Shown here one piece after another: positions 22,593 to 32,340 of a stretch of 64,000 nucleotides of DNA. Source of the stretch: Geobacteraceae bacterium (GTDB taxonomy: Bacteria > Desulfobacterota > Desulfuromonadia > Geobacterales > Pseudopelobacteraceae); NCBI GenBank assembly GCA_027404165.1, contig DAHZCG010000009.1:1-64000 (forward strand), given 5' to 3'. The notes beneath the pieces were generated by a model. It had not been told where the DNA came from. It saw nothing but the letters and a program-made list of their open reading frames with translations, and did no database searches. A program made the position numbers and the translations under genes. How positions within the stretch are numbered: the stretch's first letter is position 1; each line of letters starts with the position of its first letter.

Positions 22593-24335
22593 ATGACTGA
22601 TCAATCCGCAGAGTCTATCGATAATAACGCGCAGCCGGATACCGGCGCAGAGCAGTGGCTGATTGCAGAGGCCAGAACGATCCGCTGGCTCGTGTTGGGC
22701 GTTATTTGCCTGGCCGTTGCAATCGGTGTGCTGATTGTTTTTCAAGCCCGACTGCTGGCCTCGGCCTGTCAGCGGGTCGTTATGCAGGGTGAAGGTGTCG
22801 CATCGATTCTTCCGCTGGCAGCGATCCTGGTTATGCTGGCTACCGGTCGCTGCCTCTGCACCTGGCTGATGGAAAACAGGTCTGCAGCCGCCGCAGCCAG
22901 GGTCAAACAGGCGGTACGCAGCAGACTGTACCGGAAAATCCAGTCTCTGGGATCAGCCGGGCTAGCGGGAGCTGAAGCCGGACCTTTGATAGAAACCGTT
23001 ACCAAAGGTGTCGATGAGCTGGAACCCTATCTCACGCGATTCCTTCCCCAACTATCCCTGGCGGCGATCCTGCCTTTCATGTTTCTGGCCGTAATCGTCC
23101 CTGCCGAATGGCGTGCCGGTCTGGTGCTCCTCTTTTCCGCCCCCTGTATCCCTCTGTTCATGATTCTCATCGGTCGCGGTTCCGAACAGCTCCATCGACG
23201 TCAGTGGCATCGCCTCTCCCGCATGGCCGGGCATCTGATGGATCTGGTTCAGGGTTTACCTGATCTCATTATCTTCGGCGCCGCAAAAACGGAAGCAATC
23301 GCGGTTGCCCGCGTATCGGAAGAGTACCGCTCGGCTACCATGGCTGTCTTGCGCGTCGCTTTCCTCTCCGCGTTCACCCTGGAGTTTTTTGCGACTGTCG
23401 GCACGGCGCTGGTTGCCGTTATCATCGGTTTCAGGCTGCTCTTGGGAGGCCTATCGCTTGGGGAAGGTCTCTTTGTATTGCTCATGGCCCCGGAATTCTA
23501 CCTGCCGCTACGCAATCTCGGGCTGTCGTATCACGCCAGGATGCAGGGCGTGGCCGCTGCTGAGCGGATTGCACCACTCCTGGCACGACCATTACCTGAA
23601 GGATTTGCCGGAAGCTTGTTGCCACAAGCGGGCCCACCTTCTGTCGTATTTGAAGGCGTGACGTTCCGTTACGGCGGCACCCGGGGAGGGGTGAGCGGTC
23701 TTGATCTGGAATTGCCGGCAGGCAGCGCCACCGCCCTGGTGGGGGAGAGCGGCGCGGGCAAGACCACTCTGGCGCGGCTGTTGGTCGGTCTTGCCAGGCC
23801 TGCGGCAGGACGTATCCTGATCAATGGCCAGGACCTGAACCTGCTGGCACCGCATGCCTGGAGATCGCAACTGGCCTGGGTCCCCCAGACCCCTTATTTT
23901 TTTTCAGGCACAGTGCGCGAGAACCTGATTCTGGGCCGACCGGATGCCACCGGGAGTGAGATTGATGTCGCCCTCAAAACCGCGGCCGCCGACCTGTTTA
24001 TCAGACATCTTCCCCAGGGACTGGATACTGTCCTGGGAGACCGCGGCGCCGGATTGTCGGGAGGCGAACTGCGGCGGCTGGCCCTGGCCCGGGCGTATTT
24101 GTGTCATGCGACCATGATCGTGCTGGACGAACCGACCGCCGGACTTGATCCCGAAAACGAGCAACTCGTATGCGCGGCTCTGGATAAACTGGCCCACGGG
24201 CGTACGGTCCTGATTATCAGCCATCGCGAGCAGACCCTGTCGTGTGCCGGAAGAGTGGCTGAAATGATCGATGGCCGCATCGACCGGGTCTGTTCGCCGC
24301 TTGATTTTCTGACGCCCGGTGAGGCTTCGCCATGA
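22593..24335 (+). CDS. cydD: Heterodimeric ABC exporter subunit CydD
   Basis: A 580-residue fused permease-ATPase, half of the CydDC exporter needed for assembly of cytochrome bd (it moves reductant such as glutathione/cysteine or haem across the inner membrane). Six membrane spans lie in about 30-310. The nucleotide-binding domain follows with Walker A GESGAGKTT, LAWVPQTPYFFSGTVRENLI, signature LSGGELRRLALARA and Walker B IVLDEPTAGLD. Order and length match CydD. It overlaps cydC by ATGA. The ribosome-binding site ahead of ATG 22593 is weak, so coupling with the upstream regulator gene 81 bp away is uncertain. Confidence 0.94.
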   Translation: MTDQSAESIDNNAQPDTGAEQWLIAEARTIRWLVLGVICLAVAIGVLIVFQARLLASACQRVVMQGEGVASILPLAAILVMLATGRCLCTWLMENRSAAAAARVKQAVRSRLYRKIQSLGSAGLAGAEAGPLIETVTKGVDELEPYLTRFLPQLSLAAILPFMFLAVIVPAEWRAGLVLLFSAPCIPLFMILIGRGSEQLHRRQWHRLSRMAGHLMDLVQGLPDLIIFGAAKTEAIAVARVSEEYRSATMAVLRVAFLSAFTLEFFATVGTALVAVIIGFRLLLGGLSLGEGLFVLLMAPEFYLPLRNLGLSYHARMQGVAAAERIAPLLARPLPEGFAGSLLPQAGPPSVVFEGVTFRYGGTRGGVSGLDLELPAGSATALVGESGAGKTTLARLLVGLARPAAGRILINGQDLNLLAPHAWRSQLAWVPQTPYFFSGTVRENLILGRPDATGSEIDVALKTAAADLFIRHLPQGLDTVLGDRGAGLSGGELRRLALARAYLCHATMIVLDEPTAGLDPENEQLVCAALDKLAHGRTVLIISHREQTLSCAGRVAEMIDGRIDRVCSPLDFLTPGEASP

Positions 24336-25984
24336 ACCACATTGTGCGCTTGCTGAATATTTCCCGTCGTCAATGGATGTGGATGACCGCCGGAATTGTG
24401 CTGGGCGTGGTGGTGATCGCCGCAAATACCCTGTTGATGGCACTCTCCGGCTGGTTCATCGCATCCATGGCCGTTTCCGGCAGCAGCGGGGTTGCCTTCA
24501 ATTATTTCTTTCCATCGGCAGGCATACGTTTTCTGGCCATCGCACGAACCGTGGGGCGCTACCTGGAGAGGCTGGTATCCCATGAGGCAACCTTCAGGAT
24601 CCTTGCGGAACTGCGGGTGTGGTTGTTCAAGCGGTTTGTGCCGCTGGCCCCGGCCTGCCTGGAGCGTTTCGCAGGTGGCGATGTGGCCGGCAGGTTACGG
24701 GCCGATGTGGATGCCCTGGAAACGCTCTATCTTAAAATCGTTGCACCACTGGCAGTGGGGGCTATCTCTATTGCAGCCGCACTCCTGTTTCTCGTCTGGT
24801 TCAGCCCGCCATCCGCTGCGGTGCTGCTGCTGTTTCTCGTACTGGCAGGGGTGGGGCTTCCTCTACTGGTGCGCCGTTTTTCGGAAGAGCCGGGCAGACA
24901 CTCCGCGGCCTTGGCCGCCGAACTCCGCAACAAGGTGACGGAAGGGCTGCAGGGCGTCGAAGAGCTCATTCTTCTGGGAGCGGTGGAACGTCAGGCCGCT
25001 ACGGTCGATGGATTGTCAGCAGGATTGATTGCGGAGCAGGAGCGCCTGGGGCGTATCAACGGCCTTTTACTGGGCGGAATGTCGATCCTTGCCGGATCCG
25101 GCGTAGCAGCAGTACTCGTAACCGGCAGCATGCAGGTCGCCTCGCACCAGATACCTGCTCCGGACCTGGTAATGTTGCTGCTGTTCTCTGCTGCCGTTTT
25201 TGAAGCCGCCGGCCAGCTCCCTTCGGCCCTGCATCTGCTGCCGGCAGCACGCGAGTCGGCAGCCCGCATCTTTGAGCTGGCTGATGCCCCCTTGCCGGTC
25301 CCCGACACGCCTGTTCCAACCTTGGCGCCAACCGGCAATGAGATCTGCTTCAGACATGTTTCGGCAGCCTACCTCCCGGGCACACCGGTTTTACGCAACA
25401 TCTCCCTGACGGTTCCCGCAGGCGGCAGTGTCGTGCTGACAGGCTCCAGTGGGGTCGGCAAAAGCCTCCTGATTGAAATACTGCTCCGTTTTCGCGCCTA
25501 CGAGGGTAGTGTTACCGTAGGTGGGGTCGAGATCCGTGACCTGACCAGGGAGACGTTGATCGACATGATCGCAGCGGTGCCTCAACGTCCGCACCTGTTC
25601 AACGCCAGCATTCGAGATAATATCCTGCTGGGAAATGCGACCGCCGGCGAGGAGCAACTCCGCCAGGCCCTCAGGGACAGCGGCCTGGATTCATGGGTAG
25701 CGGGACTTCCGCTGGGCCTGGAGACACCGGTAGGCATCAATGGTTCGGCGGTTTCCGGCGGTGAGGCGCGCCGCATCGCTCTGGCGCGGGCTCTGCTCAA
25801 GGATGCGCCCATACTCCTGCTGGATGAACCGACCGAAGGCCTGGACAGCGCAACTGAGCGCGAGGTTGTGTCGCGCCTCAAAGAAAGGTTCGGCGGAGCG
25901 GCAGGTACGACCCTGCTGGTTGTCAGTCATCGTCCCGCCTGCCTTGCTCTCGGAGATTCAGTCACGCGCTTGGAATGTGCTTGA
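24332..25984 (+). CDS. cydC: Heterodimeric ABC exporter subunit CydC
   Basis: A 550-residue permease-ATPase, partner of CydD. The N-terminal spans start with LLNISRRQWMWMTAGIVLG, and ALSGWFIASMAVSG is a CydC-typical block. The ATPase domain has Walker A GSSGVGKSLL, the VPQRPHLFNASIRDNILL Q-loop region, signature VSGGEARRIALARALL and Walker B ILLLDEPTEGLD. The start overlaps the cydD stop. A 272-bp gap with possible promoter elements separates it from cydAB, so assembly factor and oxidase genes can be controlled separately. Confidence 0.94.
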   Translation: MNHIVRLLNISRRQWMWMTAGIVLGVVVIAANTLLMALSGWFIASMAVSGSSGVAFNYFFPSAGIRFLAIARTVGRYLERLVSHEATFRILAELRVWLFKRFVPLAPACLERFAGGDVAGRLRADVDALETLYLKIVAPLAVGAISIAAALLFLVWFSPPSAAVLLLFLVLAGVGLPLLVRRFSEEPGRHSAALAAELRNKVTEGLQGVEELILLGAVERQAATVDGLSAGLIAEQERLGRINGLLLGGMSILAGSGVAAVLVTGSMQVASHQIPAPDLVMLLLFSAAVFEAAGQLPSALHLLPAARESAARIFELADAPLPVPDTPVPTLAPTGNEICFRHVSAAYLPGTPVLRNISLTVPAGGSVVLTGSSGVGKSLLIEILLRFRAYEGSVTVGGVEIRDLTRETLIDMIAAVPQRPHLFNASIRDNILLGNATAGEEQLRQALRDSGLDSWVAGLPLGLETPVGINGSAVSGGEARRIALARALLKDAPILLLDEPTEGLDSATEREVVSRLKERFGGAAGTTLLVVSHRPACLALGDSVTRLECA

Positions 25985-26012
25985 TCTGCCGCTGCATGAA
26001 CAATATTTTATG

Positions 26013-26083
26013 TTGACATTCTTGCTGCGCTCATTTAAAGATAAAAAGGCTCTTGTTTGTTCTTTGCCTTTGATGACATCAAA
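26013..26083 (+). promoter_or_regulatory. Putative cydAB promoter and palindrome
   Basis: TTGACA (26013-26018) with 17 bases to TAAAGA (26036-26041) is a possible promoter. Downstream lies the palindrome TTTGATGACATCAAA (26069-26083). A second TTGACA occurs at 26176-26181 without a good -10. The palindrome resembles an FNR half-site pair, but its spacer is three bases instead of four. It may be the Rrf2 or another oxygen-linked operator. A clear AGGGAGG precedes cydA. Confidence 0.35.
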
Positions 26084-26256
26084 CCGGATAAGAATCCAGC
26101 AAACTTTCCAATGAATTTCATATTGTTTTCAGCCACATGACGTGCCGAGAAACACAATGCCTTGCATCACCTTGATTGACATACATTAAAGTCAGGATAA
26201 CCTTAATTAAACATCATACCGGGCGAATGCCCACAGATTAAACCAGGGAGGCAAGT

Positions 26257-27603
26257 ATGAGTGTAGTAACCCTCAGTCAGCTGCAGTTTGCAGCAACCGG
26301 AATGTTTCACTGGATATTCGTCCCGCTCACACTCGGGTTGTCCATCATGACAGCCTGGATGGAGACCAAATACGTGACGACCGGGGACGAGACCTGGTTA
26401 CGCATGACCAAGTTCTGGGGCAAGCTGTTCCTGATCAACTTCGCCTTGGGGGTTGTCACCGGCATCACCATGGAGTTCCAGTTCGGTATGAACTGGTCTG
26501 AGTACTCCCGCTACGTGGGGGATATCTTCGGCGCTCCTCTGGCCATTGAGGCGACCCTGGCCTTCTTTCTGGAATCGGTCTTTATCGGTGTCTGGATCTT
26601 TGGCTGGAACAAAATCTCCAAAAAAACGCATCTGGTGTCCATTTGGCTGGCGTCCGGCGCCACGAACGTATCTGCGCTCATCATCCTGCTGGCAAATGCC
26701 TGGATGCAGAAACCGGTCGGTTATGTGATACGTAACGGCCGGGCCGAAATGAATGATTTTATGGCCGTCCTTACGAACGACTATGGCTGGATCAAGTTTG
26801 TCCATACGCTGCTTTCCGGTTATGCCCTGGCCGCCTTTCTGATAATGGGCGTGTCCGCCTGGCACCTGTTGCGGAAAAACGAGAATGACTTCTTCGTACG
26901 ATCTTTCAGAATGGCGGCGGTCTGGGCCTTTGTGGCATCTATCGGCGTTGGCATTACCGGTGACATGCATGCGGTTGAAATTGCCAGAGTTCAACCCACA
27001 AAATTTGCGGCCATGGAGTCGCAATGGGAAACCAAGCGCGGCGTTGGCATGAATTTGTTGCTATTTCCAAATGTCTCGCGCGAGTGCAACTCCATCGAAG
27101 AGATCTGTGTGCCCAACGCACTCAGCCTGCTGGCGTTTCATGATCCAAATGCTGAAATCAAGGGCCTGAAGTCTTTTCCGCCGGAACTTCGTCCGCCGGT
27201 TTTACCGGTTTACCTCAGTTTCAGGTCGATGGCCGGTCTGGGCACATTGATGATTCTGCTCAGTCTGGCAGGCATCATCCTGTCGCGAAGACAGAGATTC
27301 ATCGAGTACCGTACCTTCCTGACCCTGATGGTATGCGCCATTCCGGCACCCTATCTGGCTGAACAGTTAGGCTGGCTTGTAGCCGAGTTGGGACGGCAGC
27401 CTTGGATTGTGTACGGAGTTTTGAAGACTTCCGACGCGGTCTCCAAATCGATTACGTCAACACAGGTTATTCTGTCACTGATCGGTTTTACCGTACTCTA
27501 TGGCATGCTGGGGGCCATCGATATCTTCCTGCTGGTCAAGTATGCCAAAAAGGGGCCGGATACAGACGTCTCCAGTATAATCAACGTTCAAGGGAGGGGC
27601 TAA
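26257..27603 (+). CDS. cydA: Cytochrome bd quinol oxidase subunit I
   Basis: A 448-residue inner-membrane haem protein that oxidises quinol and reduces O2 to water with high affinity. The haem b595 axial His is His18 (GMFHWIF). The haem b558 ligand is His183 (KFVHTLLSGY). The proton-channel acids are Glu98 and Glu106 (AIEATLAFFLES). The quinol-site signature GWLVAELGRQPW is near 375-386. The region between spans 6 and 7 is short, so it belongs to the short Q-loop group, as expected outside enterobacteria. The gene has a strong AGGGAGG site, and cydB follows four bases later. Confidence 0.96.
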   Translation: MSVVTLSQLQFAATGMFHWIFVPLTLGLSIMTAWMETKYVTTGDETWLRMTKFWGKLFLINFALGVVTGITMEFQFGMNWSEYSRYVGDIFGAPLAIEATLAFFLESVFIGVWIFGWNKISKKTHLVSIWLASGATNVSALIILLANAWMQKPVGYVIRNGRAEMNDFMAVLTNDYGWIKFVHTLLSGYALAAFLIMGVSAWHLLRKNENDFFVRSFRMAAVWAFVASIGVGITGDMHAVEIARVQPTKFAAMESQWETKRGVGMNLLLFPNVSRECNSIEEICVPNALSLLAFHDPNAEIKGLKSFPPELRPPVLPVYLSFRSMAGLGTLMILLSLAGIILSRRQRFIEYRTFLTLMVCAIPAPYLAEQLGWLVAELGRQPWIVYGVLKTSDAVSKSITSTQVILSLIGFTVLYGMLGAIDIFLLVKYAKKGPDTDVSSIINVQGRG

Positions 27604-27606
27604 CTC

Positions 27607-28662
27607 ATGGATATATCCGTATTTCAGATAACGTGGTTCGTGCTGTGGGGGGTGTTGTGGGCGGTCTATTTCATGTTGGACGGTTTTGTGCTGGGAACCG
27701 GCTTCCTGGCAGGCTTCCTGGCCAGGAACGACACGGAAAAACGGGTGTTGATCAACGCGGTCGGCCCTGTCTGGGATGGTAATGAGGTTTGGCTGGTCAC
27801 GGCCGGCGGCGCTACCTTCGCGGCCTTTCCGACCACCTATGCCCTGATGTTCAGTAATCTCTATTCGGCTCTGATACTTCTGCTGTTCGCCCTGATAGTA
27901 CGCGGCGTCTCTTTCGAATTCAGAGGCAAGATCGACAACAGCACCTGGAAGAAAGCATGGGACAGCGCCATCATCGTCTCCAGCTTTCTACCGGCTCTGC
28001 TGTTCGGGGTCGCCTTTGGAAATATCTTCAAAGGCATACCGATGAGAAATGATTTTGCCGCCATCAACTTCAGTTATGACGGCACCCTGATCGGTCTGCT
28101 CAACCCTTACGGACTTCTGACCGGAATACTGTTCGTACTGCTCTTCGCTGTGCACGGCTCACTCTATGCCGCCATCAAAACCACCGGGGATCTCAGCAAA
28201 CGTGGCGCAGACCTGGCCAACAAACTGTGGCTCCCGCTTCTGGTTGTAGCGGTCGCATTTCTGGGGTATACCTACCCGGCAACGAAACTGTACGGCAATT
28301 ACCTTGAGACACCGGTCCTGCTGATCATCCCGCTGATCGCCGTCGGATCGCTCCTGCTGGTCAAGGTTTTTGTCAGCAGGGGATCCTGTCACAAGGCCTT
28401 CCTGTTCTCATGCCTGACCATACTGTTTGTCGTATTTACCGGCGTGACCGGCCTGTTTCCCAACCTGATCCCCTCGAACATCGATCCGGCCTCCAACCTG
28501 ACGATTTTCAACTCCTCGTCCAGCTTGCTGACGCTCAAGATTATGACTGTCGTTGCGGCTATCTGCGTACCGACCGTCATCTGTTACAAGATCTGGGTAT
28601 ACCGGATCTTCCGGGCCAGGGTTACCAACGAGGACGTCCTGGGAGATTCCGAGGCGTATTAG
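27607..28662 (+). CDS. cydB: Cytochrome bd quinol oxidase subunit II
   Basis: A 351-residue polytopic subunit that pairs with CydA to form bd oxidase. Family landmarks are the N-terminal YFMLDGFVLGTGFL, the WDGNEVWLVTAGGATFAAFP block near 57-76 and FEFRGKI. About nine membrane spans follow. It ends with a short cytoplasmic tail. Starting right after cydA with GGAGGGG upstream, it is clearly in one transcript with it. The combination with CydDC and the Rrf2 regulator gives a complete bd oxidase module for microaerobic or NO stress. Confidence 0.96.
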   Translation: MDISVFQITWFVLWGVLWAVYFMLDGFVLGTGFLAGFLARNDTEKRVLINAVGPVWDGNEVWLVTAGGATFAAFPTTYALMFSNLYSALILLLFALIVRGVSFEFRGKIDNSTWKKAWDSAIIVSSFLPALLFGVAFGNIFKGIPMRNDFAAINFSYDGTLIGLLNPYGLLTGILFVLLFAVHGSLYAAIKTTGDLSKRGADLANKLWLPLLVVAVAFLGYTYPATKLYGNYLETPVLLIIPLIAVGSLLLVKVFVSRGSCHKAFLFSCLTILFVVFTGVTGLFPNLIPSNIDPASNLTIFNSSSSLLTLKIMTVVAAICVPTVICYKIWVYRIFRARVTNEDVLGDSEAY

Positions 28663-28704
28663 CATCATAACACCCTTATTTTGTTGATTTTTTACCTGCT
28701 TTAC

Positions 28705-28733
28705 TTGACAAGCGTCCATATCTGGTGTAAATA
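28705..28733 (+). promoter_or_regulatory. Promoter upstream of the transglycosylase lipoprotein gene
   Basis: TTGACA (28705-28710), 17-base spacer, TAAATA (28728-28733). It is well placed to start a leader of about 155 nt containing the hairpin at 28757-28784. Confidence 0.55.
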
Positions 28734-28756
28734 CACAGCGTCTGTATAGGCTCCAT

Positions 28757-28784
28757 CCAAAGTCTCGGCCCCCCGGGACTTTGG
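28757..28784 (+). other. Leader stem-loop upstream of the transglycosylase gene
   Basis: CCAAAGTCTCGG (28757-28768) pairs with CCGGGACTTTGG (28773-28784), 12 pairs with one G-T wobble, around CCCC. No T-run follows, so it is not a simple terminator. It is a candidate regulatory or stabilising structure in the 5' leader. I could not match it to a known riboswitch class. Confidence 0.55.
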
Positions 28785-28896
28785 CATTTGAGGAGCATCC
28801 CTTACGAAAGGAGTATCCAGCCGGATTTCACTGTCCTCCATTCTGGCGCTCGCGCTGGTCCGGCAAAGCCCCCACAACCGTCCCCCACTCTTACTT

Positions 28897-29544
28897 ATGC
28901 GAAAAAAACTCATCTACCTGTCATGCTTGCTTTTATTGTCAGCATGCGAAAACGCAACGGTCAAAAAAACGGAGCTGCCTCCCGCAGCCACCCTATCGAC
29001 CGAAACCCCACTCGAACGTGAAATCAAGGGACTCTTGGAGAAAGGAATCTCCATGGGTGAACGCAAACGGCAGGTGGCAGCCATTGAAACCGCCTTTGCC
29101 CGCCGCACGACCCTCAAGCGCTCACGCAAACTGGCCGCTCTCTGTTTCACTAAAACCCTTGGTACGCCTTTCATGCCTTTCGACCTGGCTGAGATCGCCC
29201 TGGCGGAAACCGGCGGCAATCAACTGTCTGCTGCTTCAGTTTCCAACAAAGGGGCACTCGGAGTCTGGCAGCTCATGCCGCGACGCGCCAAAAGTCATGG
29301 CTACTCCCCAGCCGACATGGAAAATGACGAAAAATGCGCTGATGCGGCCGTACGAGAGCTCTACACAAAACTTAAGATGGCCCAAGGCAATCTGGAACGT
29401 GCAAAAAAGCTGTACTGCGGACAGGGGCCTCAGGCCGATGCCTACCTGAAAAAGATTCATATGGTTCGGGAGGAAATGCGGGGCGATCTTGGGCGCCAGA
29501 CCGAACTGCTGGCCATGGATGAATCAGCGGCGCGAACGCGATGA
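28897..29544 (+). CDS. Lytic transglycosylase-like lipoprotein
   Basis: A 215-residue lipoprotein with lipobox LLSAC (Cys17), likely anchored to the outer membrane. The SLT-type catalytic region is at about 95-130: ALAETGGNQLSAASVSNKG, then GVWQLMP, with Glu104 as the probable catalytic acid and the GVWQLM motif in place of the common GLMQ. It would cleave peptidoglycan glycan strands. The C-terminal half (about 135-215) includes a helical stretch with NLERAKKLYCGQG. The next gene overlaps by ATGA. No strong ribosome-binding site is seen before ATG 28897. Confidence 0.82.
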   Translation: MRKKLIYLSCLLLLSACENATVKKTELPPAATLSTETPLEREIKGLLEKGISMGERKRQVAAIETAFARRTTLKRSRKLAALCFTKTLGTPFMPFDLAEIALAETGGNQLSAASVSNKGALGVWQLMPRRAKSHGYSPADMENDEKCADAAVRELYTKLKMAQGNLERAKKLYCGQGPQADAYLKKIHMVREEMRGDLGRQTELLAMDESAARTR

Positions 29545-30053
29545 CATCTCGCGTTCGACGATTTGCAACAATCCTATTGATTCTTGTTCTGTTATCAGGG
29601 TGTGCATACATTGTTCAGGCCCCCCGTATTGCAATCAAGGAGGCCAGCCTGTCGGGATTGGATTCCTCCGGTGTCGATGTAGAATTTCACCTGGGCATCA
29701 CCAACCCCAACAGATTCGACCTGGCGCTTCTGGGTTACAGCTACGATCTGCGTGTCATGACAATGCCGCTTTCAAGTGGTGAAACAAAGGGGGCTGTTGT
29801 CTTTCCCGCCCGGACAGAGTCAGATATGCGTCTGCCGGTTCATCTTAATTTCAATGAACTGCTGGAGATCTTCAAGCACCAACCCAACCTGGACAACCTG
29901 CCCTACCGGATGAACGCCAGGCTTCGTCTGCAGCATCCTCTGGGGGAGTTAGTCATCCCCATCGAAAAGGCCGGCACCCTGAATATCCCGGAACGATACC
30001 GGCCCGGCGCCACGCTAGACCGCTTGCGTGATGTATTGCGCAACATCCGTTGA
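29541..30053 (+). CDS. LEA14-like (WHy domain) lipoprotein
   Basis: A 170-residue lipoprotein with lipobox LLSGC (Cys21). The body is a single LEA type 2/WHy immunoglobulin-like fold: APRIAIKEASLSGLD, then VDVEFHLGITNPNRFDLALLGYSYDLRV, in which the xxNPN motif is diagnostic. The function of bacterial members is not settled; stress or envelope roles are suggested. It is translationally coupled to the transglycosylase-like lipoprotein gene, so both may act at the outer membrane. A weak -10-like region and an AAGGAG for the following chemoreceptor lie downstream. Confidence 0.82.
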   Translation: MTSRVRRFATILLILVLLSGCAYIVQAPRIAIKEASLSGLDSSGVDVEFHLGITNPNRFDLALLGYSYDLRVMTMPLSSGETKGAVVFPARTESDMRLPVHLNFNELLEIFKHQPNLDNLPYRMNARLRLQHPLGELVIPIEKAGTLNIPERYRPGATLDRLRDVLRNIR

Positions 30054-30155
30054 GACACATCTGACAGGGTCTTTTTGCTTGATATGAAAGCTGCTGCTCT
30101 GGTATAGTTTTGCGCGTTTACCAGCGTACATTCACGTTTCACAAGGAGTTGTTCA

Positions 30156-32315
30156 GTGAAGACATCCTCGTCTCAGAACGGCACCAGCGGTCTCACGCTG
30201 CGCACAAAAATGATACTACTCTTCACTGCGGCATTCACCTGCATCCTGCTTGTGGCCGTCGTGAGCATGATACTCCTGAACGAGTCCCGTATCGGCGGCC
30301 CCTCCTACACCCTCATCAAAAACAACAAGGATGCCCTTGAAAGCATCGCCCTGTTAAAATCCGACCTCTTTCAGATCAACAGCGAAATGCAGGATTTCAT
30401 GCTTGAAGGTGACGTAACAGTTGCTAACAAGAGTGAAGCTACCATCAAAAAGCTGACGACCAACATCGATATGAATTTCAATAACGCCATAGCATCGATT
30501 GAATCCCCTCAGAACCGGGATTCGATTAATAAAACGAGACGTATCTGGCAGGATTACAAAAAGACATTGCTGGACGAGGTACTGCCTGCGGTAGCAAAGG
30601 GCGACATACTCAAAGCCAGTTATCTGATGACCGGTGTGCAGACCCAGCGCTTCAACACGTTCAGCTCATCCGTTGCGTCAATGGTCACGATCATGCACAG
30701 TAACGTCAGTAAGACCGAGGAGCAGGTTGCCTCAAGCATCCAGGCCAAGATGATGCTGGCGGGTTTTGTTACTCTGATTGCTATCGCGGTGATTGCAATT
30801 TTTTCTTTTTTTATCACCACATCCATTACCCACCCGCTTCGCGCCTGTGTCGATTTTGCCCGCGCTGTTGCCGATGGCAAGCTTGACGCCCGACTCAGCG
30901 TGACAGGCGGTGGAGAAGCAGCCGATCTGGCCGCTGCAATGAATACCATGGCCGAAAACCTGCACAGCATGGTATCACGAATCAGTTCTGCCTCCGAAGT
31001 GCTTACCGTCATTGATAACAACATCGGCAAATCCGCCCGGAAGGTTGTCAATTCCGCTCATCTTCAGGAGGCGGCCGTTCTTGAAACATCCCAAGCCGTT
31101 GACCACATCAACAGATCGGTCAGTGAAGTATCCGGAGGCATCGAACGGCTTGCCACGTCGGCCTCGGAAACCTCCGCATCCATCCTTGAAATGGCCGCCA
31201 GCGTTGAGGAGGTTGCTATTAGCGCTGAAAAGCTGGGGGATTCGGTGGATGAAGTCAGCTCATCGATCATCGAGATGACCGCCTCTATCAAGGAGATCAG
31301 CACCAGCATCGTCAACCTGCTGGACGCTTCCAGCACCACGGCGTCGTCCATTGCCGAGATGGATGCAACCATCAAACAGGTTGAAAAAAACGCCATGGAT
31401 ACCTCCGTCATTACGGAAGGGGTCAAAAAGGATGCCGAGACGGGTAAATTAGCCGTAGAAGAGGCGATTGCCGGCATGCAGGCCATTCGCAGCTCATCGC
31501 GTATCACTGCAGAGGTTGTTGAAAACCTGTCTCTACGGGCTAACGACATCGGCGCCATTCTATCGGTAATCGATGAAGTCGCCGAACAGACCAATCTCCT
31601 GGCTCTGAATGCGGCCATAATTGCCGCGCAGGCCGGAGAACATGGCAAGGGCTTCGCCGTAGTTGCCGACGAGATCAGAGAACTGGCCGAGCGCACCAGC
31701 AGCTCAACCCGTGAGATCGCCGCAGTTATCACAGGTGTGCAGGAAGAGACCCGCCGGGCGGTGGATGCCATCAGCCAGGCGGAACACAGTATTACCGAAG
31801 GTGAAAAACTATCCCAACACTCCGGTACAGCCCTGGCCAAAATCGTCAGCGGTGTGCAGAAAGCCAGCAATCAGGTACGCGAGATTGCCCGTACAACAGT
31901 CGAGCAGGCCCGCGGCAGCCAGAGCATTAAAGAGGCCATGGAAAGTGTCGAAGAAATGGTCGGGTACATTGCCAACTCGGCCCGAGAGCACTCACGGGGC
32001 AGCGAACTGATCACAACAGCAGTCGAACAGATGAAAGAGCTGACAAACCATGTGCGCACATCCACCCGTGAACAAAGCCGCACCAGCAATCTGATTGCGC
32101 ATGCCACAGAGGATGTCACCACCTTGATCGACCGGATTCGGGTAGCCAGCGCTTCTCAATCCCAGAGCAGTGCCATGATTTCCAAGGCGGTCGTAAACAT
32201 CAAGACATCGACAGCATCCAATACTGAGACGGCCACGGTGATGGAAAGTTCCATCACCGGTCTTTCCAAACAGATCGATCTGCTCGAAAAAGAGATGTCC
32301 GGCTTCACAATCTGA
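30156..32315 (+). CDS. Methyl-accepting chemotaxis protein
   Basis: A 719-residue transmembrane chemoreceptor starting at GTG 30156 behind AAGGAG. The first span is at about 19-42, then a four-helix-bundle-type sensor region of about 155 residues (43-198), a second span (about 200-222), a HAMP domain, and a long coiled-coil signalling domain. The hairpin tip reads [38 protein letters not shown]. Two positions differ from the usual NAAIEAARAGE (Ile for Glu, Gln for Arg), close to the trimer contact and CheA/CheW region. The ligand is unknown. No che genes are in the window. Confidence 0.93.
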   Translation: MKTSSSQNGTSGLTLRTKMILLFTAAFTCILLVAVVSMILLNESRIGGPSYTLIKNNKDALESIALLKSDLFQINSEMQDFMLEGDVTVANKSEATIKKLTTNIDMNFNNAIASIESPQNRDSINKTRRIWQDYKKTLLDEVLPAVAKGDILKASYLMTGVQTQRFNTFSSSVASMVTIMHSNVSKTEEQVASSIQAKMMLAGFVTLIAIAVIAIFSFFITTSITHPLRACVDFARAVADGKLDARLSVTGGGEAADLAAAMNTMAENLHSMVSRISSASEVLTVIDNNIGKSARKVVNSAHLQEAAVLETSQAVDHINRSVSEVSGGIERLATSASETSASILEMAASVEEVAISAEKLGDSVDEVSSSIIEMTASIKEISTSIVNLLDASSTTASSIAEMDATIKQVEKNAMDTSVITEGVKKDAETGKLAVEEAIAGMQAIRSSSRITAEVVENLSLRANDIGAILSVIDEVAEQTNLLALNAAIIAAQAGEHGKGFAVVADEIRELAERTSSSTREIAAVITGVQEETRRAVDAISQAEHSITEGEKLSQHSGTALAKIVSGVQKASNQVREIARTTVEQARGSQSIKEAMESVEEMVGYIANSAREHSRGSELITTAVEQMKELTNHVRTSTREQSRTSNLIAHATEDVTTLIDRIRVASASQSQSSAMISKAVVNIKTSTASNTETATVMESSITGLSKQIDLLEKEMSGFTI

Positions 32316-32340
32316 AGTCCACGATACGGAGACACATGAC

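Noticed and set aside
26069..26083. TTGAT/ATCAA palindrome as an FNR or CRP site upstream of cydA
   Set aside because: The spacer is three bases while FNR needs four; kept only as an unassigned palindrome.
28734..28896. Known riboswitch (c-di-GMP GEMM, cobalamin or others) in the transglycosylase leader
   Set aside because: The conserved core sequences of these classes were not found by eye; only a simple hairpin is present.
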